In this document: piece by piece, positions 11,237-21,628 of the stretch
Layout: every line of letters starts with the position of its first letter
Position numbering within the stretch: the stretch's first letter is position 1
Source: Ceratothoa steindachneri
Taxonomy: Eukaryota > Arthropoda > Malacostraca > Isopoda > Cymothoidae
Assembly: GCA_963969495.1 (NCBI GenBank)
Contig: OZ018317.1
Location: 223,584,235 to 223,648,234, forward strand
Length of the DNA: 64,000 nt
Direction: 5' to 3'
Program-made: the position numbers and the translations under genes
The notes under the pieces: generated by a model
Told to the model about the DNA's origin: nothing
Database searches by the model: none
The model's input: the letters and a program-made list of their open reading frames with translations, nothing else

Positions 11237-12399
11237 TATATTATCATCTACAAAACGTCTATAAAAGCTTGGTCTACATGAATTAGGAACTTCAGAAAAA
11301 AATCTTTTCTTCCGAATGATCCCTAAAAAAATTTGCTGCCAAAGGGCCGATTGGGGACTCCATACCGACTCCATCAGTTTGTTGATAAATCTAACCATCA
11401 AAGGTAAATAAACACCGAACCACCAAAAACTAGATCCAACAAGGAACTAAATTTTAATTTACGGAAACTATGGAAATTTGTGGAGTCCTTAAAAATTTTG
11501 TCTAAAATAATTGTCTTTGTTTCATTAACAGGTATGTATGTAAATATGTAGAGACTGAAAATCGTAACTTACTAAAAAACTACCAGAATTTGTTTTATAT
11601 GCCATCAATTCCTCTGGAAAATTGTATAAATTGGTGATTGTGTATTCATTCTTTGCTAATAGGGTTAGTAATTCCGCAACGTATTTTGCTAATTTGTGTG
11701 ATGGTAAACTATAAGAGGCCAAAATGGCGTGTAATGGGATTCCAAGTTTGTGTATTTTAGGTAAACAATATAGTTTTGCTAAGCCAGAACCAGTGGCATG
11801 TAATTTTGAGTAAAGTTCATGGCTGATAATTGAAAGAGATTTATGGGTGTTAAGAAGTCGATTGACTTTGTCTTCCAATTGAGTTATAATTTGTTCTCCA
11901 ATTTTTTTTATCTTTCTAAATTTAGACCTGTCTGCCAATATAACTTGTGTTTTGTTTATATAATCTTCACGATTTAATAGGTCTACTCCATTTCCTTTGT
12001 CTGGTTTTGTAATTATAAATTTCCTGTTTTTTTTTCCCAAGTTACGAAGAATTTTTACGTCAGATTTACGAAAAATAATTGAACTAGATTTATATAGCAT
12101 GAATTTTTGGTATATTTCATGGAAAATATTCCAAAGTTCAGTAAGAAATATATTGAAAGAGCCATAACAAGGCACATCTTTTAAGTCTTTAGCCATCTTC
12201 TCAAAATGAACGATAAAGTTTAAATTCTACCTCAAGTGAGAGCAAATATCTTTCTCGATCTGAGAGATGATAACACAGGGGAACAATTTTAATCCCATTT
12301 TCTGGTGACTTAGATTTATCTGCAAATTTTAATTCGTTTTTTCATGCTGATTTCAAATATATAATCCACTTTTACTTACATGCTATAGTTATTCTGTAA

Positions 12400-14400
12400 T
12401 TTTTATTTTCTCGTTTCCTCGAAAACTGCCCTCCGGACCGACAGAGAGGATTATTGGTAGAAAGCAAATACTTCACAGTACATAGTAGTAAGATAGTAAT
12501 AAGTGTTATTGTGCAAAATATTGACATTATTGTTTTTTTTCAGGTCTCATGTTAGAGTGATGGCTTCGTCAAGAGGAAATGGCGTTAATGACCCAGAAAC
12601 CTTCTGCTACATAGGTGGCTGTTACATGCTAGTTTGTTAAAGGCGCAATATATCAAACTTTGTGATCCGCACTTATAAGGCATATTTTGATGTTCCTCTT
12701 GGCGATCAAGATAAGAAGTGGGCCTCACATGCTGTTTGCCATAGTTGTGTGGAACATCTTCGTGAGTGGACGAAAGAAAAGAGAAATGGTCTTCCTTTTG
12801 GAATTTTCTTGGTGTGGCGAGAGCCAAAGGATCATGTATCGGACTGTTATTTCTGTCTCGTGAATACTAAAGGGATTGGCAAGAAAAATAGGCACAAGAT
12901 CGACTACCCCAACATTCCCTCGGCGATGCGGCCAGTAAGTACCTCATTCTGAGTCTTTACCAGTTCCGATTTTCAGTGGATATGCTTCCTCCGAGGATGA
13001 AAATGATATACCTGATATGGAAGTCCACGGAATGGATTCCGAGTCTGCAGATTCATCATCAGATGCCGAACAGTCATTAGCTCCTCACTGTTTCAATCAA
13101 GAGGACATGAATGACTTGATACGTGATTTGGCGTTTTCCAAGAAAGCTGCATAACTTTTAGCCTCCAGGTTGAGTGAAAGACATATGCTTGACAGGTCGG
13201 TACAGGTATCATATTACCAAGCAAGGGAGAGTACATTTGTTAGGTATTTCTCTGAGGACAAACAATTTGTATACTGCCACGATGTTCCTGGTCTGTTTAC
13301 TGAGTTGGGACTTGGCACTTATAGCCCTGCTGAGTGGAGACTGTTTTTGGATAGCTCTAAGCGTAGCCTCAAGTGTGTCCTTTTACATAATGGCAATGAC
13401 TTTGGTGCAGTTCCTCTCGGTCACTCTGTCCATCTGCGAGAAACTCACGATGACATAAGAATGCTCATGGATTTACTTAAGTACCATGAACACAATTGGA
13501 TCATATGTGTAGACCTTAAGATGGCCAACTTCCTCCTTGGCCAGCAGAAGGTATATACAAATACTGGTCCCCCCCAAATTGGCCAGTTCGGGAAACTTTG
13601 GAATCAGGAATGCCAAACATTGTTAATGAGCCAATCTTAAGTCGAGAGAAGATCGTTTTCCCTCCACTTCATCTCAAACTGGGGTTGATGAAGCAGTATG
13701 TCAAGGCGTTGAGCACTGACAATGATTGTTTTCAGTACAAAGTATCAGCGTTTCCTGCTTTGTCATACGAAAAAATAGAAGCAGGAGTACTTGATGGTCC
13801 CCAAATCCGAAGACTTCTGAGTGATTTGAGATTCGTAAACATCATGAATAAAAAAGAGAAGGCAGCTTGGCTCTCATTTTCTGCCGTTTTTCGTAACTTT
13901 TTTGGAAACAAAAAAGCGCGTAACTACGAGGATCTGGTTACTAATATGCTTTTAGCATATCGTGATCTGGGATGCAACATGAGTGTGAAGCTGCATTTCC
14001 TAAATAGTCACCTCGACCGATTCCCAGATAATCTGGGAGCCGTGAGCGACGAGCAAGGGGATCGCTTCTATCAGGATTTGATGACGATGGAAGAGCGCTA
14101 CCAAGGTCACTGGGATAGACACATGATGGCGGACTACTGGTAGACGATTAAAAGAGATCAGCCAGAGAAGACTGACAAGAGAAAGAGTTACAAACGCAAA
14201 TCTTTGCCCGATTGAAATCAAGAAGAGCTACTCCATCCTGATGTACGGTCTTTAATAAATTGGCATCTATTTGTTTACAGTATTTGTAATCCTAATGTGT
14301 AATTCAAGTTTCTTCTCACATGCAATAAAATGTTTGTGCAAAAAAACCTGCTTTACTATAAATTTCGCAACAGGATGATTCAAAATTACTTCAGAGCATG
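12400..14400 (+). pseudogene. Uncharacterised transposase-like family gene, nested in PLE-1
   Basis: Plus-strand pieces (12,560-12,952, then about 12,974-13,155, 13,158-13,640 and 13,598-14,215) read as one protein. It has an N-terminal Cys patch (CHSCVEHL and CYFC), NIPSAMRPV, an acidic linker, LASRLSERHML, FLDSSKRSLKCVLLHNG, CVDLK, then VFPPLHLKLGLMKQYVKAL, FFGNKKARNY, NMSVKLHFLNSHLDRFP and DEQGDRFYQDLMTMEERYQGHW. I recognise a widespread metazoan family with no assigned function. The spaced Asp, Asp and Glu in FLDSSK, CVDLK and SDEQGDRF could be a DDE triad (inference). Stops and shifts near 12,630, 12,950, 13,152 and 13,550 make this copy a pseudogene. AATAAA lies near 14,325. Confidence 0.6.
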
Positions 14401-14961
14401 ATGGTAGGCGTAATTAAATGAAAATTATTGTATAATATTAGTTATTGAGATTACGAAAAATCTGTAGCATTTAGAGAGAATCTGATTTCAGATTTGAATT
14501 CAGTATGCTCGAATTAGGTAAGAAAATATACGTTTATCAATTCACCAAATACATTGGTCCACAGTAAGATTTGCAGCTACTTTTCGGGTCCAAATATTTT
14601 GGAGAACTTATACCAAGAGATTCTAACTTACGATCATGTGTTTGGATAATGTCATTTTTAAATTTTGTTTTGTTTTGTCTAATAATAGTTCTGATAAGTA
14701 GGCCATCTAAAAATGATAGGCCTGTACTTTAGGAGAAAGTTCATCGATCTTTTTTGTTTTAGAGTTAATTTCATAATTAATTAAGTAATCGAGTGAGTCT
14801 TTATAGAACTGAGAGTTATAAAGAGATTTGCAGGATACTTTAAAGTACAAAAATTTAGGATACACTTGACACATACGACAGGTTTCCAAGAAAATTGTGT
14901 CCAGTTCAGCCTTTAAAAGTTTTCCGGAAGTTTTCTCGTAAAGAAAAAACTTCTTTATTGT

Positions 14962-14990
14962 GGTCCTATCCACTACCTAGGGATAGGACC
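14962..14990. other. Perfect 10-bp hairpin
   Basis: GGTCCTATCC (14,962-14,971) and its exact complement GGATAGGACC (14,981-14,990) with a 9-nt loop. It sits at the boundary between PLE-1 and the tandem repeats to the right. Role unknown. Confidence 0.6.
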
Positions 14991-15006
14991 CTTTCTTTAT
15001 TTTAAG

Positions 15007-15147
15007 ATACAAAGGGAACTTTAAAAAAAGTTCTTAAAAAAAACAAAAGTGATACAAAGGGAACTTTAGAAAAAGTTCTTAACAAAACAAAAGTGATCAA
15101 AAAGGAAACTTTAGAAAAAGTTCTTAATAAGACGAGAAACAAAAGTA
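15007..15147. repeat. Three-unit A-rich tandem repeat
   Basis: Three copies of a unit of about 45 bp beginning GATACAAAGGGAACTTT (third copy diverged) and ending ACAAAAGT. Each contains the short inverted pair AACTTT...AAAGTT. Confidence 0.7.
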
Positions 15148-15312
15148 ATTTCAGGAGAAATCTTTAACAAAATAAAACCCATTTAGGGGATCCGCAGCAA
15201 GCTAAGGGGGAGAAGGGGCAGATGGTGGACGTCGGAGTGAAGCGGAGATGTTTTAGTCACGAGGTGTTAAATGACCATGCCGCTCTGGCCCAGGTGGCGT
15301 CCTTATATAGTA

Positions 15313-16501
15313 CTAAGGGACGCCGCCTCTAGCCATGTAAGAGAAACTTGGCCGAAGGCTCTTAAGGCGGCATTGGCGATGTTCTTGCTGCTTCTGATAT
15401 CTGAAGATGTCGGAGAGAGATCTTCTTAAGCTGTCCGAACAAGATAAGAGGAGGTTCAATGGGATTTTTCCTCTCACTGTGTTCCAGATTGCCGGCATGT
15501 TACCACAGAAGATTCTAGACCGCGGGTGGAGAATTAGGTTCAACCAGAGCGTGATGGTTTCGCTATGAAAGATTAAACCCCAGGAGGTGCAGTCCAGGGG
15601 CCAGGTGATACTGGATTCTCGGGATGCCACGGCATTGCCAGAAGGGCTAGCGTCAGAGAAAGACACAGGGAAGAGGCATGGCTTCTTAGGATGGGGAACC
15701 ATTTGCGGGTAATCAAGGGAATAAAGGGGAAGGAAATCTTCGGGGCATGGGTCGAGCTGTTGTTTAAAACAGAGGTACACCCAGAAGAACGGTATTCGTA
15801 TGAATTGTCTTACATAATTAAGGAGGCCGGCAATGCGTTTCCAGGCAAAATGGGAGAGTCTATTAGAGGCTACTATTTTTAGGGTGTCGCGTAACTTATT
15901 GCACATATCACTACTAAAAGCCACTTTACGTTTTGCTAGGTTAATATGAACACCAAGGTACATTAGTTTGACGCACGGGGAGGTAGCACTTTTTTTGGTG
16001 TTAATTTTGAGGGAAGAAGCCAAGATATCCTTTATGCAAGCCTTAAGGGCTCTTCTGGATCCGATCAGAAGGATGGCGCCCAAGAAAGTGTGTGCAGCAC
16101 ACGAGTGTTTTCTCGCGAAGGTATTGATTACAGCGCTGAGAGTAATTTGCATAAGGTAGGGGCTGCCCGGTAAATCTGCCTGGTTAATCGGAAGCTTTTC
16201 CGGCCACTGAGATCTCGAACCAGTGCCTGGCCTTAGGATGGAGAGCCAGGTGATAAAATCCATCTTTGAAGTCAAGTTTAATGGCATGGGCGTTGGTGGG
16301 TGCGTTGGTCAAAACCTTATGTACACTCAGGAGTTGGAAGGGCGGGGTTTTGTAGTAGTTCTCGTTTAGGGTGCTCATATTGTAGACCACCCTTATTGAA
16401 CCGTTGAGTTTCGGAACTGCGAAGAGTTTGTAGCGACGTGTTACATCAAGGGACTCCTCCAGGATTCTGAAGGTGATGAGTTGGTTAACCAGGGGGATCA
16501 T
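15313..16501 (-). pseudogene. Retroelement RT-RNase H remnant (DIRS-like or LTR-like)
   Basis: The minus-strand frames 16,501-16,184 and 16,287-15,313 join into an RT: FAVPKLNGSIRVVYNMSTLN, IKLDFKDGFYHLALHPKARHWFEI, GSPYLMQI, then HTFLGAILLIGS where the catalytic YxDD should be, then LMYLGVHI. A following RNase H-like domain has FSDASPSGNAVAS, an SETITLW glutamate and a CGNMPAIW segment. The YxDD aspartates read Gly-Ala, so the RT is catalytically dead as it stands. The RT layout is closest in style to DIRS elements, but I see no tyrosine recombinase and cannot exclude another LTR-related group. A frameshift lies near 16,190-16,280. Confidence 0.6.
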
Positions 16502-16559
16502 TCTGGTGGCGCTAGACTGTCAGCAGTCTAGCCTTCCTTTTAGAGGGAGCGACGAGGTT

Positions 16560-17600
16560 GTTGGCGGGAGAGGGGGGCAATGGTCACAGGAACTCAGAGG
16601 CTCTAGGTCCAGACAGGCGTCGGAAGGGAGGGGATGCCTATTTTCTTAAAGAAGATCGAGGCCGAGGCTTATGCCGTCCCAATCGTCGCCTCTATCTTCA
16701 TTGTTTTGGTTTCTATCTTCTTCGTTATTCTGGTTGTCGTTATTTTGTTGGTTTTGGTTGTTATTGTTGTTGTTGACAGGTGCCCTGATGTCCGAGGGCG
16801 ATAATAATGTCCCTGAGGATCAGACGAGTCAGAGTTGGAGAAGTTGTGGCGCATGTGGGGAGGTGAGAATTCGGTGCCCGAGGAATCCGAAATTTAGATG
16901 GTGTCGGAGTCGAGGCTGCCAAAAAATCGGACCACAGACGATCTATGGAGCATGGGTGGGTGGGGGGGGGGGAGGCAGCGAGGCAAATTATTGTGAGGTG
17001 TCCAGGGGTTCTCTTTCGTACAGGCCAGGCCCATTCTTCTAGCAGTGCGTTCGACCCGCATTCTCGATCGCCAGTCGATTCCTTCAGCGACGCCGTCGAG
17101 GAACGGCTGGGCGACTTCTAGGCCTGCCACGTGCCGTTCCTCGGTCTCCCTGACCCATCTGGGCTGGGGAGTGGTAGGATCCATATCTGGGTGCTCCTGT
17201 CTGGATGATTGTTGTGTTGTTCCTTATGACGCGTAGTGCCGAGTCGCTCAGTGTTATGTCCGAGTCTATTTCCGCCTGCTCCCTGGCATCCCTTAAAGCC
17301 ACTCCCCAACCGTGGTTGATCACGTTGGGAAAGAGTCTAAGGCGATTATGTAGGCGTATAAATTCGGACCGGTCTAGGCGAGAGCGAAAACTAAAGAGGA
17401 TTATGAAGCTGTCGATTTCTTCTATGCCCCTTGTCTTCAGGCTATTAGAACCGAGATTTATTTTCAAGAAAGCTACCACGCTTTCCCAGCGTACAGAGTT
17501 GATGGCTTCGAGATCTCGGAGTTTTCTCGGGGAGGAAGCGGAGCAGGCGGTGCTGACGACGATCTTCGCGAAGACCTCGGTGTTTCTTGCCTAATAGTGT
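16560..17600 (-). pseudogene. Putative upstream (gag-like) ORF of the RT element
   Basis: On the minus strand upstream of the RT, a readable frame (about 17,594-17,084) encodes VAFLKINLGSNSLKTRG, RLDRSEFIRLHNRLRLFPNV and an Arg-rich RGRPRSRPAVPRRRR tail, followed by low-complexity Gln/Thr/Lys codons. Position and composition fit a gag-like protein of the same element (inference). No zinc knuckle is visible. Confidence 0.35.
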
Positions 17601-18119
17601 GGGCCACCGGTGTGACGGCGTCTTCGTAGGTGGGCGTTCGCTGTGTCCCGAAGGCTTCCTCGAGGGCGAGCTCTCGGGCCTGGAGTTCCAGTTCCCCGGG
17701 CTCGCTGGGGTTCAGACGCTCGACCGAGGTACCCTTTGCCTAGGTCGGACACGTCAGAGATGGCGGAAGTGCGTAACGTGTTTCCGAACTTTATGATACA
17801 AAAGAAAATCTATCGTGGTTTGAAAACGGGGGAAGGACCCGAGACCTCGTGGCTCTGCTCATGCCGGGTGGTCCGCGAGGAGTCCCAGAGTGAAGAGAGC
17901 GGAAGAATAAAGAGCGTTGGAGTGAAGAATCAGAACGGCTTTACCGGTCAAAAATGCTAACAGTGGGGAACACTGGAGACAAAGAAGGCAACAAGAGAAG
18001 ATGAAAAATATGGGAGAAGTACGAAGGCGATGCCCTCACAACCAGGGCAACTAAAACTCCAAAAACTCCTGTATCCCTATCACACCTGCCACACATTTCA
18101 CCACTTCGCTCATCACAAA
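17600..18119. other. No gene recognised
   Basis: GC-richer stretch with short ORFs on both strands, none resembling a known protein. It may be the 5' end of the RT element to its left. Confidence 0.35.
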
Positions 18120-18245
18120 ATCACAGAACCTAAATAATTGTCATTGCTCATTCCCTGAAGATGAACTGCCACGGCCGAAAGGCGTCTCGGAATAAATTGT
18201 CTTTTGTGAATGTTTTCTCACCTCACAGACTCAGTAAAACAACTT
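18120..18245 (+). mobile_element. PLE 3' end with hammerhead-like core
   Basis: Contains in order ATTCC (18,150-18,154), CTGAAGA (18,155-18,161), a 15-nt spacer, GAAA (18,177-18,180), the complementary pair AGGC/GTCT, C at 18,188, then GGAAT. This is the layout of a type I hammerhead with a zero-loop stem III, as known in PLEs. Stem I (5 bp) and both core boxes are intact, but stem II is poorly formed. No PLE coding sequence adjoins it. Confidence 0.55.
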
Positions 18246-18311
18246 GGAGGGAGAATAAAGAGAGTACAAGTCAGAGTGAATAACACGTTGCCATTGCTGT
18301 AGACTTTAACA

Positions 18312-19090
<779 letters not shown>

Positions 19091-19163
<73 letters not shown>
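19091..19163. repeat. (TA)n microsatellite
   Basis: About 36 TA units between two minus-strand PLE fragments. Confidence 0.95.
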
Positions 19164-19166
<3 letters not shown>

Positions 19167-19855
19167 TCTTCATTTATTGGATATAAAAGACGTTTCGAGC
19201 TGTCCTCTCATCTTCGGGTTCTATGATATCAAAGTAGAAAGGAATACATAATTTACAATGAATTATAATATGAAAAAAAATTGTCTAGAAATTAGAATAT
19301 TAAAAGTGTTGGCAAATATCTACAAAAAGAGAGACTTTTTTTTACTATATTACAAAACCTAAGAAAATACATAATTTATAATGAGTTAGAATATTAAAAA
19401 TCCTAGAGGAATACAAGGAGAACCATCAAAACACTCACATATGTTGGTCTGACTCCAGAGGGCGTTGGGTAGGGGGCGGGGGATTGAAGTGGACATAGGT
19501 AAGATTGTATTGGTAGTAGAGTTATGGCATAAGTAGGAGAGCAGCGGACGAGTCACAATTAAGACTAGGGGCACGGGATTTAATATAAAGGGATTCTAGT
19601 ATTCTTAAACTTTGCTCATTGGTATTTTGATTTATTATTGTAAAATTGTCTAAGGTTATATCCGCGTTGCATTTGATTGCATGTGCTCTGATAGGGGATG
19701 GTTCTTTACGATTAAGTGGTTTATCAGGACGGGCGTTGATACCCATATGTGAGGAGAACCTTGCTCTCAGGAGACATCAAGGACAAGTAAATTCGTAAAC
19801 AACACGACTGCGTATCCCTAGAGGAGGTTTATCCTTTTGACTGAACCAACTGCCA
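19164..19855 (-). mobile_element. PLE-A fragment (GIY-YIG C-terminus and 3' end)
   Basis: Minus-strand frames give FSQKDKPPLGIRSRVVYEFTCP, then RARFSSHMGINARPDKPL, ITLDNFTIINQN, and LRILESLYIKSRAPSLN before a stop at 19,522. This is the C-terminal PLE nuclease region, but the YIG-containing stretch between the TCP motif and the RARFS motif is missing (about 19,770-19,790). The 3' end (about 19,215-19,185) has CCGAAGATGAG, a short GAG/CTC stem and CGAAACGTC, hammerhead-like. (TA)n bounds both sides. Confidence 0.7.

Positions 19856-19949
<94 letters not shown>
19856..19949. repeat. (TA)n microsatellite, one TACA interruption
   Basis: It separates the 5' break of PLE-A from the inverted 3' UTR of PLE-B. 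The minus frame of PLE-A reads through it as Ile-Tyr repeats. Confidence 0.95.
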
Positions 19950-19952
<3 letters not shown>

Positions 19953-20080
19953 AAAGGAAAATAATACACAGAATAAGCCCAAGCGCTTTCTTGTTTACAT
20001 CATCAGGGGCAGAAGAACAATGAAATAGAGAAACAGGTAATAAACAGAGAAATGTAACGTCATTCAAATGTACCGACGAA
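19950..20080 (-). mobile_element. Inverted copy of the PLE-B 3' UTR, hammerhead-like motif
   Basis: This is the reverse complement, with few changes, of the PLE-B 3' UTR at 21,527-21,628 plus its displaced end at 24,912-24,966. On the minus strand from 20,010 it reads GCCC, CTGATGA, a 9-nt spacer, GAAA, the AGCGCT self-complement, T, GGGC. This is a full set of hammerhead core boxes with a 4-bp stem I and a very weak stem II. Inverted 3' sequence at the 5' end of a truncated copy is a known PLE feature. Confidence 0.65.
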
Positions 20081-20084
20081 CAAA

Positions 20085-21628
20085 GAAAATATCCTCATGC
20101 GTCCGATCATCAGTTCTGTAGGTTCTGCTGGTTATATATTATCAAAATGGTTAGTTTCTTTACTGAGCCCTCTTTTAGGCAGCCTATCCTCAGTTCATAT
20201 TAAAAATTAAGGTGATTTCATTGGTAAAATCAAGTCGCATACTCTTAACTTCAAATTTAAAATTATTAGCTTCGATGTTGTCTCCTTATTTACAAAAGTC
20301 CCCGTGAATGATTTGCTCGTGTGGCTACCGGAACCACTTGATCAAATTTCTTTGTCTTTCCTACACATGTTTGCATAGATTTAATCAAACTTTGCAACCT
20401 AAACTCTTCGTTTAGTTTTAATGATAAATGGTATCTCCAACATTTCGGCATGGCTATGGAAAACCCTCTCTCCCTGTTGTTGAGTTGTTTGTATATGGAA
20501 TTTTTTCAGTCTAAGTTACTAGCCCCCATCCTCCCCCAAAATGCTATTTGGTACCGTTATGTAGATGATGTAGTTTGTATTTGGCCTATTGAGTGTAACG
20601 TAACTAATTTTCTTGGTGCCCTAAATAACCTCATTCACTCAATTAATTTCACTCAGGAATTAGAAGAAGCCGGAAAATGATCTTTTTTAGACACCATCGT
20701 ACACCGTACGCCGCAAGTTTTTAAGTTCTCGGTTTTCCGGAAGCCAACTCATGTTTCGTCTTATATCCATTTTTATTTGAATCATCCGCAAAAGAATAAA
20801 AAATCGGCTTTTATTTCTTTGCATTTGCGTGCTTTTAGAGTATGTAACCCAGAATTTATCGATAAAGAGTTAGAAGCAATCAAAATCTTTAGTGAAAAGT
20901 TAAATGATCCATCTTATTTTCTAAATGATTCCCTGCGCAGAGCTAAGCAGGCTTTTTATGGAAATAAAATTGAATACTCATTTACGCGAAATAACATTTC
21001 AACGTTCCTTTTTAATAAACACTTGTCCCATGTTCCGAAATTATCAAAATATTTTAATGTTAATGTTGTATTCTCTAATAATTCCACGTTAAAAAACTTA
21101 GTAATTAAAAATTCTCCCCCAAATAAAATGGCCTGCATTTATAAAATTCCGTGCAAATCTTGTATTGGTTTTTACATAGGCCAGTCAACAAAAAGCCTAA
21201 ATGTGAGAATTAAACAACATGAGTGCTGTTGTCGAACGGGGCAAACTTCAAATGCACTGTTTATTTATCAATCTACTTTGAACCATCAAATAGATTGGTC
21301 TAATGCGAAATCCATTATTTTTGTGCCCAATTTTATTGAAAGGAATTTAATGGAATCAGCCATGATCAAATTCTCCTATAACATTCATTTCAATCTAAGT
21401 GAGGGTCTATTTAAATTAGATAATTGGATAATGAATAATATTTGTTTGCAATATAAATTTAATTTGTTAAATTGATTTGTATATTGTAGTTCCGCGGATG
21501 AGCTTTACATTTGTTCGTCAGTTTTTTCCCCCTAAACGATTGTCTTTGTTCATCAGCACGTGTGAATGACGTCACATTTTTGTTTATCAACTGTTTCTCT
21601 ATTTCATTGTTCTTCTGCCCCTGATGAT
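20085..21628 (+). mobile_element. Penelope-like element PLE-B, RT and GIY-YIG
   Basis: Plus-strand 5'-truncated PLE. The RT starts at about 20,140 with LSPLLGSLSS, then IISFDVVSLFTKVPV, MAMENPLSLLLSCLYMEFF (20,450), catalytic YRYVDDVV (about 20,553-20,576) and FLDTIVHR. The ORF at 20,777-21,474 continues with LRAFRVCNPEFIDKE, then IYKIPCKSCIGFYIGQSTKSLNVRIKQHE (GIY-YIG core), NHQIDWSNAK and RNLMESAMI. There is a stop at 20,678 and a frame change near 20,400. The nuclease ORF is intact to its TGA at 21,473. The 3' UTR is interrupted at 21,628 by a LINE and resumes at 24,912. Confidence 0.88.

Larger units (their letters stand above)
9606..15000 (-). mobile_element. Penelope-like element PLE-1, split by two insertions
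   Basis: The minus-strand PLE pieces are in order. The N-terminal part (about 14,973-14,500) has LDTIFLETCRMC and KLESLGISSPKYLDPK. Next come HLSDRERYLLSLEVEF (about 12,290-12,220), FIITKPDKGNG (RT start, about 12,010) and catalytic YRRFVDD (about 11,260-11,240). RT resumes after a nested SINE with LNTIHPDIRYTMETES (about 10,770-10,720), and a GIY-YIG-type C-terminal part ends near 9,924. The GIY-YIG region has SIIYLFKCPECS-GKYIGS, then LRILETLYIK. PLEs pair this RT with a GIY-YIG nuclease to insert copies. Stops, shifts and the insertions make it inactive. The 3' end at 9,606 abuts (TA)n. Confidence 0.8.

Noticed and set aside
16558..16776. Plus-strand Cys/Tyr-rich small secreted protein
   Set aside because: Low-complexity antisense of the retroelement gag-like region.
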